Shown here in pieces: positions 18,286-28,220 of a DNA stretch of 64,000 bases. The translations under genes were made by a program, and so were the position numbers. Source of the DNA: Microbacterium yannicii PS01 (GTDB taxonomy: Bacteria > Actinomycetota > Actinomycetes > Actinomycetales > Microbacteriaceae); NCBI RefSeq assembly GCF_000304335.1, contig NZ_CAJF01000019.1, positions 1-64,000 on the forward strand, read 5' to 3'. A model generated the notes under the pieces. The model ran no database searches and was not told where the DNA came from. It saw nothing but the letters and a program-made list of their open reading frames with translations. Within the stretch, counting starts at the first letter, position 1; every line of letters starts with the position of its first letter.

Positions 18286-18933
18286 TCAGCGCGCGGCGAG
18301 CGGCGGAAGCGTCGCCGCGACCTGGAGCCAGGGGACGGATGCGTCGGGGCGCGCCGCCGCGCCGCGGGCATCCCCGTCGCAGCGGACGACGACCGCCCAG
18401 TCCTCGAGCGACGTGCCGGCCTCACGCAGCCGATCGCGCAGCCGCCGCACCGCCTTGATGCTGGGCCGGCCGCCCACCGAGACGTGTGCCATGTGCGTGG
18501 CGATGAGGGCGGATGCTGCGCCCACGAGTGCGCTCGGGATATCGAGCCGTCGCCCCAGCCGCACGGCGATCTCGGCGCCGCGCTCGGCGTGGCCGTACGA
18601 GGTGATGCGGCCGTTGCGTCGCCGTATGGTCTCGGGCTTGCCGATGTCGTGCCACAGCGTCGCGAGGACGAGGAGCTCTCGCTCGTCGGGGGTCGCACCG
18701 GCTTCGTCGGCGTGCTGGGCTGCGAGATCGGCAGCCCACAGCGAGTGGACGAGCACATCGCCCTCGGGGTGCCATGCCGGATCCTGCGGTGTCTGCGCCA
18801 GGGCGGCCATCTCGGGGATCTCATCGATCAGCCCTTCGGCGCGCAGGCGCTGCGACGGCGTACCGGGCTCACGCAGCGCGGCGCGGAAGCGTTCGCCGCG
18901 TTCGCGGTCGGTGCGGGCTCGGATGCCGGCCAT
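18286..18933 (-). CDS. HD-domain phosphohydrolase
   Basis: A 215-residue protein with a metal-dependent HD domain: HSLWAADLAAQHADEA, then LATLWHDIGKPET (the His-Asp pair) and a downstream ATHMAH. HD proteins of this type resemble the HD part of tRNA nucleotidyltransferases or nucleotidases; the substrate is unknown. It sits on the opposite strand between hutH and hutU (its stop lies 2 nt past the hutH stop), so it interrupts the hut genes without an obvious role in histidine breakdown. Confidence 0.78.
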   Translation of the reverse strand: MAGIRARTDRERGERFRAALREPGTPSQRLRAEGLIDEIPEMAALAQTPQDPAWHPEGDVLVHSLWAADLAAQHADEAGATPDERELLVLATLWHDIGKPETIRRRNGRITSYGHAERGAEIAVRLGRRLDIPSALVGAASALIATHMAHVSVGGRPSIKAVRRLRDRLREAGTSLEDWAVVVRCDGDARGAAARPDASVPWLQVAATLPPLAAR

Positions 18934-18978
18934 GACTCCATTCGATCAGCCCAGGCGGGCGCTCGCAACGGTCGTGGA

Positions 18979-18996
18979 TGTCTGTCATGCCAGACA
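18979..18996. promoter_or_regulatory. HutR (IclR) operator 2, upstream of hutU
   Basis: TGTCTG-TCATGC-CAGACA, the reverse-orientation match of the hutR-hutH site: the arms are identical and the centre differs by one base when flipped. It lies about 18 bp upstream of the hutU -35. Confidence 0.8.
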
Positions 18997-19014
18997 GCGT
19001 CGTGGCCCGGACCG

Positions 19015-19043
19015 TTGCCGCACGGGCGATGGACGTGTGGAAT
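19015..19043 (+). promoter_or_regulatory. hutU promoter
   Basis: TTGCCG (19015-19020), 17 bp, TGGAAT (19038-19043). The -10 ends 6 nt before the hutU ATG at 19050, matching the hutH promoter. Confidence 0.65.
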
Positions 19044-19049
19044 CGACCC

Positions 19050-20768
<1,719 letters not shown>

Positions 20769-20864
20769 GCACGTCTGTGTCCCGATTTCGCGCACTCCCG
20801 GCACTCCACGCGGCCGGAAATGGGACACGATGGGCGGAGAGCGGGACATGAGGGGGCGGATGCC

Positions 20865-22169
20865 GTGACCACGACGCTGATCGACAACATCGGCGAGCTG
20901 ACGACCAACGTCGCCCGCGACGGCGACCCGTGCGGCACGCTCCGAGACGCCGCCGTGCTCATCGAGGGATCCAGGATCGCGTGGACGGGGCGGGCCGGCC
21001 AGATCGATGCGGTGCTCTCGGCACGCGGACTGCCGCGAGAGCCCGGTCATGAGCGGACCGATGCCCGCCTCGAGGTCGCCCGACCGGACAACGGGAACCA
21101 CTCGCGCTCGCGCCGGCCCGACGAGGTCTCGCGCGGACCCAACCGGCTGCGGCGCCTCGAAGTCGTCGACGCCGGCGGCCGCGCGGTGATCCCGGGGTTC
21201 GTCGACAGCCACACCCATCTCGTCTTCGGGGGCGACCGCGCCGATGAGTTCGAAGCGCGCATGACCGGCACGCCCTATGCCGCGGGCGGAATACGCCGGA
21301 CGGTCGCGGCGACGCGTGAAGCCAGTGACGAAGAGCTCCGAGCGCGGCTCGCCGCTTTCGTGTCGGAGCTGCACCGTCAGGGAACGACGACGTTCGAGAT
21401 CAAGACGGGCTACGGGCTGACCGTCGCCGACGAGGCCCGCCTCGCCCGCCTGGCGGCCGAAGTCACCCCCGAGGTGACGTTCCTCGGCGCCCACGTGGTG
21501 CCCGCCGAGTACGCCGATCGCCGCGATGAGTATGTCGACCTGGTGTGCGGCGACATGCTGCGCGCCTGCGCACCGCACAGCCGGTGGGTGGACGTCTTCT
21601 GCGAACGCGGAGCCTTCACGGCTGCCGAGAGCGAGCGGGTGCTCGTCGCGGGGGCGCGGCACGGCCTCGAGCCGCGGGTGCACGGCAATCAACTCGGACC
21701 CGGTGAGGGGGTGCGTCTCGCGGTGGCGATGGACGCGGCATCCGTTGATCACTGCACCTTCCTGAGCGCGGACGACATCGCGGCCCTCGCCGGATCGAGC
21801 ACCGTCGCGACGCTGCTGCCGGGCGTGGAGTTCTCGACGCGACAGCCCTACCCCGACGCCCGGCGGCTCATCGACGCGGGGGTCACGGTCGCGCTCGCAA
21901 GCGACTGCAATCCGGGATCGAGCTTCACCAGCTCCATGCCGTTCATGATCGCCCTGGCGGTGCGTGAGATGGGCATGACGCCGGCCGAGGCCGTATGGGC
22001 GGCGACCGCCGGGGGAGCGCGGGCACTGCGCCGGCACGACGTGGGCGCGATCGCGCCCGGCGCGCCCGCGGACATCTTGCTGCTCGACGCGCCGACGCGT
22101 GTGCATCTGGCCTACCGACCAGGCGTGCCTCTCATCGCGGGCGTCTACAAGAGCGGCGCGCGCGTCTGA
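20865..22169 (+). CDS. hutI: Imidazolonepropionase
   Basis: Metal-dependent amidohydrolase that opens imidazolonepropionate to N-formimino-glutamate, step three. Metal ligands lie in [20 protein letters not shown]. The substrate region reads [13 protein letters not shown], followed by [20 protein letters not shown] and [23 protein letters not shown] 20865 gives 434 residues. This is longer than usual because an Arg-rich stretch of roughly 45 residues (about 21000-21165, e.g. [20 protein letters not shown]) separates the N-terminal strand domain from [13 protein letters not shown]. Confidence 0.93.
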   Translation: MTTTLIDNIGELTTNVARDGDPCGTLRDAAVLIEGSRIAWTGRAGQIDAVLSARGLPREPGHERTDARLEVARPDNGNHSRSRRPDEVSRGPNRLRRLEVVDAGGRAVIPGFVDSHTHLVFGGDRADEFEARMTGTPYAAGGIRRTVAATREASDEELRARLAAFVSELHRQGTTTFEIKTGYGLTVADEARLARLAAEVTPEVTFLGAHVVPAEYADRRDEYVDLVCGDMLRACAPHSRWVDVFCERGAFTAAESERVLVAGARHGLEPRVHGNQLGPGEGVRLAVAMDAASVDHCTFLSADDIAALAGSSTVATLLPGVEFSTRQPYPDARRLIDAGVTVALASDCNPGSSFTSSMPFMIALAVREMGMTPAEAVWAATAGGARALRRHDVGAIAPGAPADILLLDAPTRVHLAYRPGVPLIAGVYKSGARV

Positions 22170-22178
22170 CCGCCGGCC

Positions 22179-22661
22179 TCAGCGTGGCGACTCGAAGCTC
22201 CAGTCCTCGGGGTCGGTCGCTGTCGCGACGTCCCAGTCGTCGACCGGCCAGGTGAAGGTCGCAACGGCGCAGGTCGGCATGTGGCCGATGCGATCCCCCG
22301 AGAGTCGCGCGGCCAGCTCGCTCATCCCGGGGTCGTGTGCGACGACGATCACCGCCTGGGCGCCGCTCGCGGCGGCTGCGGCCAGCAGCCGGTCGGCGGA
22401 CGCGCCGTACAGCTCGGCGTCGAGGGTCACAGGCACCCCCAGCTCGGCCGCGAAGGCCTCGGCGGTGGTCCGGGCTCGCAGCGCGGTGCTCGAGAGGATC
22501 GCGTCGGGATGGAAGCCGGTGCCGGCGAGACGCCCGGCCATGCGAGGCGCATCGCGCCGGCCGCGCTCGTTCAGCGGTCGATCGTGATCGGCGAGCGCAT
22601 CGTCGCCCCAGTCCGATTTCGCGTGCCGCACGAGCACCAGTGTGATTCCGCGCGTCGTCAT
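22179..22661 (-). CDS. SixA-type histidine phosphatase
   Basis: A 160-residue phosphoglycerate-mutase-like protein: TLVLVRHAKSDWGDD carries the catalytic RHxK motif of SixA-like phosphohistidine phosphatases, ILSSTALRARTTAEAF the second block and VIVVAHDPGMSELAARLSGD the C-terminal catalytic His. The ATG overlaps the stop of the upstream ureohydrolase gene as ATGA, so the two are probably co-translated, although a functional link is not obvious. Convergent with hutI, whose stop lies 9 nt away. Confidence 0.85.
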   Translation of the reverse strand: MTTRGITLVLVRHAKSDWGDDALADHDRPLNERGRRDAPRMAGRLAGTGFHPDAILSSTALRARTTAEAFAAELGVPVTLDAELYGASADRLLAAAAASGAQAVIVVAHDPGMSELAARLSGDRIGHMPTCAVATFTWPVDDWDVATATDPEDWSFESPR

Positions 22662-23560
22662 CGACCCACCGCCTTTCCTGCCAAGAGCTCGAGCACGCAG
22701 AGCGCCGCGAGGCGGACGGTGCGCCCGTCGGGGGCATCGGCCGTCGCGTCCACCTCGACGATATCGGCGCTGCGCAGCCGGGAGTCGGATGCCGCGGCAC
22801 GCACCAGAGCGCGCAGCTCCCACGCCTGCAGTCCTCCCGGAACGGAAGCCGGGCACCCCGGCGCGACGGAGCGGTCGCAGACGTCGATGTCGATGTCGAG
22901 ATGGACCGGACCGTCGCCCGCGCCCGCGATCGCCAGGGCCTCGGCGACGACATCATGGGCGCCGCGACGGCGGACGTCGTCGAGGGAGATCACCGTGATG
23001 CCGAGCTCGGCGGCGCGTCGCGCATAGGCCGCCGAGTTCGCGAAGTCGGCGATGCCGAGCTGGACGATCCGCCGCGGGTCGAGTCCGTCCTCGACGAGCC
23101 GGCGCACCGGCGAGCCGTTCGAGACGCCGTCGCGCAGGTCGAGATGGGCGTCGATCGTAATGAGACCGGTCGATTCCGCGCCTTGCACGACCCCGTAGGT
23201 GAGGGAGTTGTCGCCGCCGAGGGCGATGACGAGGTCTGCCCGCTCGCGCAGGGCCGCCACGGCGGTGCGCACCGACTGCTCGCCCGCCGGCCCGTCCGGC
23301 TCGTCGATGTCGCCGACGTCGGCGATCCGGAGGATCTCGTTCAGGTCGACGGAAGCAGGGGCGAGGACGGTGGGACTGTAGCGCCGCAGCGCCTCTCGCA
23401 CGGCGGCCGGCGTCGCATGCGCGCCGGTCGGCGAGAGCGACGTCCGGAATGCGGGGATGCCCACGATCGCGGCATCCCACGTCCCGTCGTCCCTTCCGTC
23501 TTCGGAGGGGGAGGGCCACGCGCCGGCGCGCGGCCAGAGAGGGTCGTGATTCAGCGCCAC
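22658..23560 (-). CDS. hutG: Ureohydrolase (arginase/agmatinase/formimidoylglutamase family), probable HutG
   Basis: A binuclear manganese hydrolase family member; by context it probably releases formamide from N-formimidoyl-glutamate, the last Hut step. Metal-site segments are LVIALGGDNSLTYGV, LITIDAHLDLRDG and HLDIDIDVCDRSVAPG. The first normally reads GGDHS; His is replaced by Asn. The conserved VPGGLQAWELRALVRAA follows. GTG 23560 (300 residues, V-A-L-N-H-D-P) is chosen because TAGCGT (23568-23573, minus) ends 7 nt upstream; longer readings to 23707 run into the next gene's end. Agmatinase activity cannot be excluded. Confidence 0.78.
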   Translation of the reverse strand: MALNHDPLWPRAGAWPSPSEDGRDDGTWDAAIVGIPAFRTSLSPTGAHATPAAVREALRRYSPTVLAPASVDLNEILRIADVGDIDEPDGPAGEQSVRTAVAALRERADLVIALGGDNSLTYGVVQGAESTGLITIDAHLDLRDGVSNGSPVRRLVEDGLDPRRIVQLGIADFANSAAYARRAAELGITVISLDDVRRRGAHDVVAEALAIAGAGDGPVHLDIDIDVCDRSVAPGCPASVPGGLQAWELRALVRAAASDSRLRSADIVEVDATADAPDGRTVRLAALCVLELLAGKAVGR

Positions 23561-23592
23561 GGACCCGACGCTACCGCGCCGCCGCGCCCGCG

Positions 23593-23970
23593 TCAGGCCG
23601 ACACGTAGACCCACGCCCGACGGCCGGAGGCCAGGACGACGGCGGCCCGCCGGTACAGTGCCACCTCGTACTCGTCGGACGCTTCCAACTCGTCTTCCGT
23701 GACCCACAGGGCTGTGCCCACGACCTTGTCGAGGGGGTTCCCGGTGGGGCGCACGATCGGGTGCACGGCGAGTCCAGACAGATCCACGACGCGGCGGTCC
23801 TCGATCTCGGCGTAGTCGACGGTGTAGCCCGGCAGGATGTCGTCGTCACCGTCCAGCAGACGCCCGAACGTGTCGAGCTGCACGTCGGCGGAGCGGAGCG
23901 TCCCGTAGCTGAACAGGAGCAGGTCGGGCGGGGCGGACGGGGCGAGAGGAGCGGGCTGTTCGGCGGCCAC
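23593..23970 (-). CDS. AIG2-like gamma-glutamylcyclotransferase-family protein
   Basis: A 125-residue protein with the GGCT/AIG2 signature LLLFSYGTLRSADVQLDTFG near the N-terminus and the acidic SDEYEVALYRRAAVVLASG block that supplies the general acid/base in this fold. Bacterial members are often cyclotransferases or amine cyclases of unknown substrate. The GTG start at 23970 is preceded by TACCCT (23977-23982, minus) with 6 nt between and no SD, fitting a leaderless message. Confidence 0.78.
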   Translation of the reverse strand: MAAEQPAPLAPSAPPDLLLFSYGTLRSADVQLDTFGRLLDGDDDILPGYTVDYAEIEDRRVVDLSGLAVHPIVRPTGNPLDKVVGTALWVTEDELEASDEYEVALYRRAAVVLASGRRAWVYVSA

Positions 23971-23991
23971 GAGGCCAGGGTACCGCCGCGA

Positions 23992-25263
23992 CTACCCGAG
24001 CACTGCGTGGGCGATCGAGAAGATCGCGAGTCCGGCCAGCGCGCCGACCACCGTGCCGTTGAGGCGGATGTACTGCAGGTCGCGTCCGACCATGAGCTCG
24101 ATCTTCTCGGTCGTCTCGGCCGGGTCCCACCGTTCGACGGTGTCGGTGATGATCGACGCGATGTCATGGCGATAGCGGTCCACGAGGAACACGGCGGCAC
24201 CGGTCACCCAGGCGTCCACACGGCTCTGCAGGGCGGCATCCGTGGTCAGTCGCTGACCGACCTCGGCGAGAGCCTCGGCGGCGCGCCGGCGCAGCCCGCT
24301 GTCGGCGTCGGCCAGCGAGCGCAGCAGCCCCGACTTCGCCGTGTTCCACGCCTCGGCGGCGAGCTCGCGCACGCGCGGGCTGTCGAAGACGGTGTGCTTG
24401 GCGTCTTCGAAGCGGCCGATCGTGGCGGGGTCGTGCTGGAGGTTGTCGGCGAGCCGGGAGAGGTAGCCGTCGATCGCCCGCCGGGCCTGATGCTCGGGGT
24501 CCCGGCGCACGGCGGCGACGAACTTGACCGCCTCGTTGTAGACGGTGTCGTCGACGAGGCGCTGGGCGACGGACGGCACCCACGACGGCAGCCGGCGCGA
24601 GACGAGCCCGGTGAAGGCCGCCTGATTCGCTTCCAGCCACGCGCTGATCGTATCGAGGGCCATGTCGACCGTGCCGTGGTGCGCGCCCGACTCGACGATG
24701 CGGCCCAGCCACTCGCCCAGCGGCGGACCCCACTCGGGCGCGATGAGATGCTCACGCGCGAGGTCCTCGATCACGTCCTGGACGTCGTCGTCGCTCAGGG
24801 CCTGCAGCACGCTGGAGGCCATGACCGAGGCCTCGGCCGCGACGCGTTCGGCATGCTCGGGCTCGGCGAGCCATTCGCCGAGCCGCCGGGCGATCGCCGT
24901 GGACTCGAGCTTGGTGCGCACCACGTCGCCGCGCAGGAACTCGGTCTCGACGAACTCGCCGAGCGTCCGCCCGATCTCGTCCTTGCGGCTCGGGATGATC
25001 GCGGTGTGCGGGATGGGGATTCCGAGGGGGTGCCGGAACAGCGCGGTCACGGCGAACCAGTCGGCCAGCGCCCCGACCATGCCGCCTTCCGCAGCCGCGC
25101 GCACGTAGGCGAAGGCGGGGATGTCCTGCTGGAACGCGAAGGCGATCGCGAACAGGACCGCCATGAAGACGAGGGCGCCGAGGGCGACGCCCTTCATCAC
25201 GCGCAGCGCGCGTCGCCGCTCCTGGTCGGCGGGGCTGAGCAGATGTGTCGGGGTCTGCGCCAT
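23992..25263 (-). CDS. DUF445 (YjiN-like) membrane protein
   Basis: A 423-residue protein with a hydrophobic helix near residues 25-47 (MKGVALGALVFMAVLFAIAF) and another at the C-terminus (TVVGALAGLAIFSIAHAVLG). The family's conserved N-terminal block is present: AAEGGMVGALADWFAVTALF followed by RHPLGIPIPHTAIIP and NKDEIG-like SRKDEIGRTLGEFVE. The long soluble helical middle probably lies on one face of the membrane. Function is unknown in all members. No clear operon partner. Confidence 0.85.
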   Translation of the reverse strand: MAQTPTHLLSPADQERRRALRVMKGVALGALVFMAVLFAIAFAFQQDIPAFAYVRAAAEGGMVGALADWFAVTALFRHPLGIPIPHTAIIPSRKDEIGRTLGEFVETEFLRGDVVRTKLESTAIARRLGEWLAEPEHAERVAAEASVMASSVLQALSDDDVQDVIEDLAREHLIAPEWGPPLGEWLGRIVESGAHHGTVDMALDTISAWLEANQAAFTGLVSRRLPSWVPSVAQRLVDDTVYNEAVKFVAAVRRDPEHQARRAIDGYLSRLADNLQHDPATIGRFEDAKHTVFDSPRVRELAAEAWNTAKSGLLRSLADADSGLRRRAAEALAEVGQRLTTDAALQSRVDAWVTGAAVFLVDRYRHDIASIITDTVERWDPAETTEKIELMVGRDLQYIRLNGTVVGALAGLAIFSIAHAVLG

Positions 25264-25290
25264 GGCGTCATCCTCGCACGCGTGGTCGGG

Positions 25291-25827
25291 TCAGTCGTCG
25301 AGCCGGGCGGTGAGATCGTCGCACCACTCGAGGGCGAGCCGGTTCGATCGGAGGCCGTAGTCGAGCGTCGCCCGCTGGAACTGGAACACGTCGGTGAAGT
25401 CGGGTGCGATCTCGCTCGCGTCCACGCCGCGTGCGACGCCCTCGAGCTCGGCGAGGTCTGCCGCCACCCGTGCGCGGATCGTATCGAGGACCTGGCGGCG
25501 CTCCGCGGTGTCGGGGAGCAGTCCGAGGAAGAACGTGCGCGCGAGCGCGATCTTCTCGACGTCGGAGCCCGAGATCGGAGACAGCATCCATTCCCGCCAG
25601 GCCCGGTGTCCGGCATCCGTCACCGTGTAAGGCCTGGTGCCGCGTGCGTCGCCACCTGCCTCGGCGATGGTGGCCAGTTCCTGCTCGGCGAGCTGTTTGA
25701 GGGCGCGCTGGATGCTGCCGAAGCTCGCGCTGTAGAACAGCGAGACACCCTGCTGGAACAGACGCTGCACCGCGTAGAGAGAAAGGGGTCCGTGCAGGAT
25801 CAGCAGTCCGAGGATGACCTGTTGCAT
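25291..25827 (-). CDS. PadR-family transcriptional regulator
   Basis: A 178-residue regulator with the PadR winged helix: MQQVILGLLILHGPLSLYAV, SASFGSIQRALKQLAEQEL and TRPYTVTDAGHRAWREWM, followed by a C-terminal helical dimerisation region. ATG 25827 has a good SD (GGGAGG). It is divergent from a serine hydrolase gene across 50 bp that are nearly filled by a large palindrome (25843-25876), so it probably represses both itself and that hydrolase. Confidence 0.88.
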   Translation of the reverse strand: MQQVILGLLILHGPLSLYAVQRLFQQGVSLFYSASFGSIQRALKQLAEQELATIAEAGGDARGTRPYTVTDAGHRAWREWMLSPISGSDVEKIALARTFFLGLLPDTAERRQVLDTIRARVAADLAELEGVARGVDASEIAPDFTDVFQFQRATLDYGLRSNRLALEWCDDLTARLDD

Positions 25828-25842
25828 TGCGCCTCCCGGTTC

Positions 25843-25876
25843 GATATACCTAGGAGAGATATCTAGGAGGTATATC
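25843..25876. promoter_or_regulatory. Palindromic operator between padR-like and hydrolase genes
   Basis: GATATACCT (25843-25851) and AGGTATATC (25868-25876) are perfect inverted repeats 16 bp apart, with an inner AGATATCT palindrome (25857-25864). The AT-rich element covers the SD of the plus-strand gene (AGGAGG) and lies 16 nt from the padR start, well placed to block both. Confidence 0.7.
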
Positions 25877-25877
25877 T

Positions 25878-27014
25878 GTGAGTGATGTCGGCATCGATCG
25901 TCGCACGAGGGGTGTCCGAGTGCCCGAGCGCCTCGCCGCGGACATGGCGCGGGTCGCTGCCCGGAGCGATCGCGCACGTGCTCGTCGCCATCTGCCCCCT
26001 GCGCAGATCCTTGTCCAGGCGCCGAGGTTCGAGTTCGCCTGGGGCGAGCGAGCGCGGCGGTTCCACGCCGCCAGCGTCGGCAAGTCCCTCACCGCCACGC
26101 GGGCGTTCCAACTAGCCGAAGCGGGTGCCGTCGATCTCGACGCGCCGATCACCCGGGCATTGCCCCGAGAGGACTGGCGCGGCCTCTTCCTCCGCGGGGG
26201 CGAGGATCATGCCGAGAAGGTGACGGTGCGGCACCTCCTGTCTCATACCAGCGGAGCAGCCGACTACTTCGGAGGTCGAGTCGCTGAGGGGCTCTCGTTC
26301 GAGAGATCCCTCTCCGTGGAGCCGGATCGGCACTGGAGTGCCGCCGACCTCCTCGCCTTCAGCCGCGACCGTCAGCAGCCGGTCGGCGATCCCGGTCAGC
26401 GCTTCTCGTACTCCGACACGGGCTATGTGCTTCTCGGCCGGGTCGTCGAGGAGGCGGGCGGCGCCGCCCTGGGTGGACAGCTGCACGCGGGCATCTTCGC
26501 GCCCGCCGGCATGGCGGACTCGTGCCTGCTGTTCCACACCTTGCCTGGCGGCGTCGTCTCGACCGCTCCGGACCCCGCCGCTGAGCTCGACATCGCGCCG
26601 TTGTGGCTGGGCGACGATGAGCGAAGCCGTTCCCGCTGCCTGAGCTGCGACTGGGGCGGCGGAGGAGTGGTCACAACTCTCGACGACCTCGCGCGCTTCT
26701 GGTCGGCGTGGGAGCGCGGCGATCTCGTCGGCGGTGACTCCCGAGAGGCGATGGCGCGCGACCGCAATCGGTTCCGGGCCGGCATCCGCTACGGCGAAGG
26801 CCTCATGAGGTTGCGATACGACGGGTTCTCGCCCTTCCTGCGGGGCCTCCCGCGACCGGTGGGCCACCTCGGGGTGACAGGCGCGCACGCCTTCACGGTG
26901 CCAGAGCTCGGCATCCGTGTCGTCATGAACTTCCACTCCACTCGCGAGATGATCCGAAGCTTCCGCGTGCACATCGAGCTCGTCCGGCTGCTCACCCGCG
27001 CGATCGGAGCCTGA
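25878..27014 (+). CDS. Class C beta-lactamase-like serine hydrolase
   Basis: A 378-residue member of the penicillin-binding-protein-like serine hydrolases. The SxxK motif is Ser66-Val-Gly-Lys69 in FHAASVGKSLTA. The family LLSHTSGAADYFG follows, then the YxN-equivalent RFSYSDTGYVLLGRV and a C-terminal GHLGVTGAHAFTVPELG. No signal peptide or lipobox is visible, so it is probably an intracellular esterase-type enzyme. The GTG has a strong SD (AGGAGG, 7-nt spacing) lying inside the PadR palindrome, pointing to control by the adjacent PadR protein. Confidence 0.85.
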   Translation: MSDVGIDRRTRGVRVPERLAADMARVAARSDRARARRHLPPAQILVQAPRFEFAWGERARRFHAASVGKSLTATRAFQLAEAGAVDLDAPITRALPREDWRGLFLRGGEDHAEKVTVRHLLSHTSGAADYFGGRVAEGLSFERSLSVEPDRHWSAADLLAFSRDRQQPVGDPGQRFSYSDTGYVLLGRVVEEAGGAALGGQLHAGIFAPAGMADSCLLFHTLPGGVVSTAPDPAAELDIAPLWLGDDERSRSRCLSCDWGGGGVVTTLDDLARFWSAWERGDLVGGDSREAMARDRNRFRAGIRYGEGLMRLRYDGFSPFLRGLPRPVGHLGVTGAHAFTVPELGIRVVMNFHSTREMIRSFRVHIELVRLLTRAIGA

Positions 27015-27018
27015 CGGG

Positions 27019-28200
27019 TCACTCCTCGATCGGCCCCAGCCACGCCGTGGCGACGGTGGCGTGCGCCGACTCGGGATCGGACGGATGGAACAGGCCGGCG
27101 AGGACGTCCCGGTACAGCCGGCTGAGCTCGTTGCCGGCGAAATACGACGATCCTCCCGTGACGAGGACGGCGTCGTCGACGGTCGCCTTCGCCACCGTGA
27201 CAGCCCGATGCTTGACGCCGGCGAGCAGCGAGAACCAGCGTCCGCCGTGGTCGGCCAGCGCGTCGACATCGCGGCACAGTGCGTCGAGCTGCGGTGTGAG
27301 GCCGTCGTACGCGAGCGCCATCTCGGCGATGCGCCAGCGGATGTCGGGATCCTGGCTATACGCCTTCTCGGTCTTCTTCGACGTGCGCTTGTGCGCGGTG
27401 GCGACCGCGAGATCCAGCGCGCGCCGAGCGATGCCGGTGTAGACCGACGCCAGCAGCAGCTCGAACACGCTGAAGATGCCGAAGACGAGCGGGTCGGGGC
27501 TGGGGCCCGGCGCCAGGCGCCGCACGACTCGATCCGCCGGCGCGAGCGCCCCGTGCAGCTCGGTCGTGCGGGATTGCGTGCCGCGCATGCCGAGGGTGTC
27601 CCAGTCGTCGCGCACGATGACGCGGTCCGCCTGCACCTCGGAGCGCGGCACGAAGGCGTAGACCAGCTGCGGGGCGTCCGGAGACGAGGTGTCGAGGCCG
27701 TGCAGCCCGAGCTGCGTCCACACCGGGGCGAGCGAGGTGAAGATCTTCGTACCCGTGAACGCGTAGCCCCCGTCGGGGAGCGGCGCGGCATCCGTCCCGC
27801 TCCCGAAGAGCACCAGGTCGTTGCCCGCCTCACTGATCCCGAAGGCGAACACCTCGCCGGCCGCAGCCCCCTCCTGCACGAAGCGCAGCGCATCGCTCCC
27901 GCGGTCGGCGAGCACCTTGGCCACGCCCGTCCACACCAGGTGCATGTTGATCGCGAGGGCCGTCGCCGGCGCGGCGCCGGCCAGGCGCTGCTGCAGGGCG
28001 GATGCCTCGGCCAAGCCGAGTCCCGAACCGCCCAGATCCCTCGGCACGAGGATCGCGAGGTAGCCCGCGGCCTTCAGGTCGGCGAGGTCCTCGTCGGGGA
28101 AGGTGTTCTCGCGGTCGTGGACGGCGGCGCGCTCGCGGAAGCGCTCGAGCAGCTCGTCGGAGAGGATCTCGGCCGGGTCGAGTCGGGTCACGCTCCTCAT
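27019..28200 (-). CDS. Acyl-CoA dehydrogenase-family flavoprotein
   Basis: A flavoprotein of about 393 residues with the acyl-CoA dehydrogenase fold: N-terminal helical domain (ENTFPDEDLADLKAAGYLAI, LGGSGLGLAEASALQQRLAG), middle beta domain (FAFGISEAGNDLVLFGSGTD, YAFTGTKIFTSLAPVW) and C-terminal helices (SSYFAGNELSRLYRDVLAGL). The ending resembles the DszC/flavin-dependent monooxygenase side of the family as much as true dehydrogenases, and the catalytic Glu is not obvious. ATG 28200 is used; GTG 28191, 7 nt after an AAGAAT box, is equally possible. Divergent from the DUF389 gene. Confidence 0.8.
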   Translation of the reverse strand: MRSVTRLDPAEILSDELLERFRERAAVHDRENTFPDEDLADLKAAGYLAILVPRDLGGSGLGLAEASALQQRLAGAAPATALAINMHLVWTGVAKVLADRGSDALRFVQEGAAAGEVFAFGISEAGNDLVLFGSGTDAAPLPDGGYAFTGTKIFTSLAPVWTQLGLHGLDTSSPDAPQLVYAFVPRSEVQADRVIVRDDWDTLGMRGTQSRTTELHGALAPADRVVRRLAPGPSPDPLVFGIFSVFELLLASVYTGIARRALDLAVATAHKRTSKKTEKAYSQDPDIRWRIAEMALAYDGLTPQLDALCRDVDALADHGGRWFSLLAGVKHRAVTVAKATVDDAVLVTGGSSYFAGNELSRLYRDVLAGLFHPSDPESAHATVATAWLGPIEE

Positions 28201-28220
28201 TCTTGCGCCATGATGAGCGC

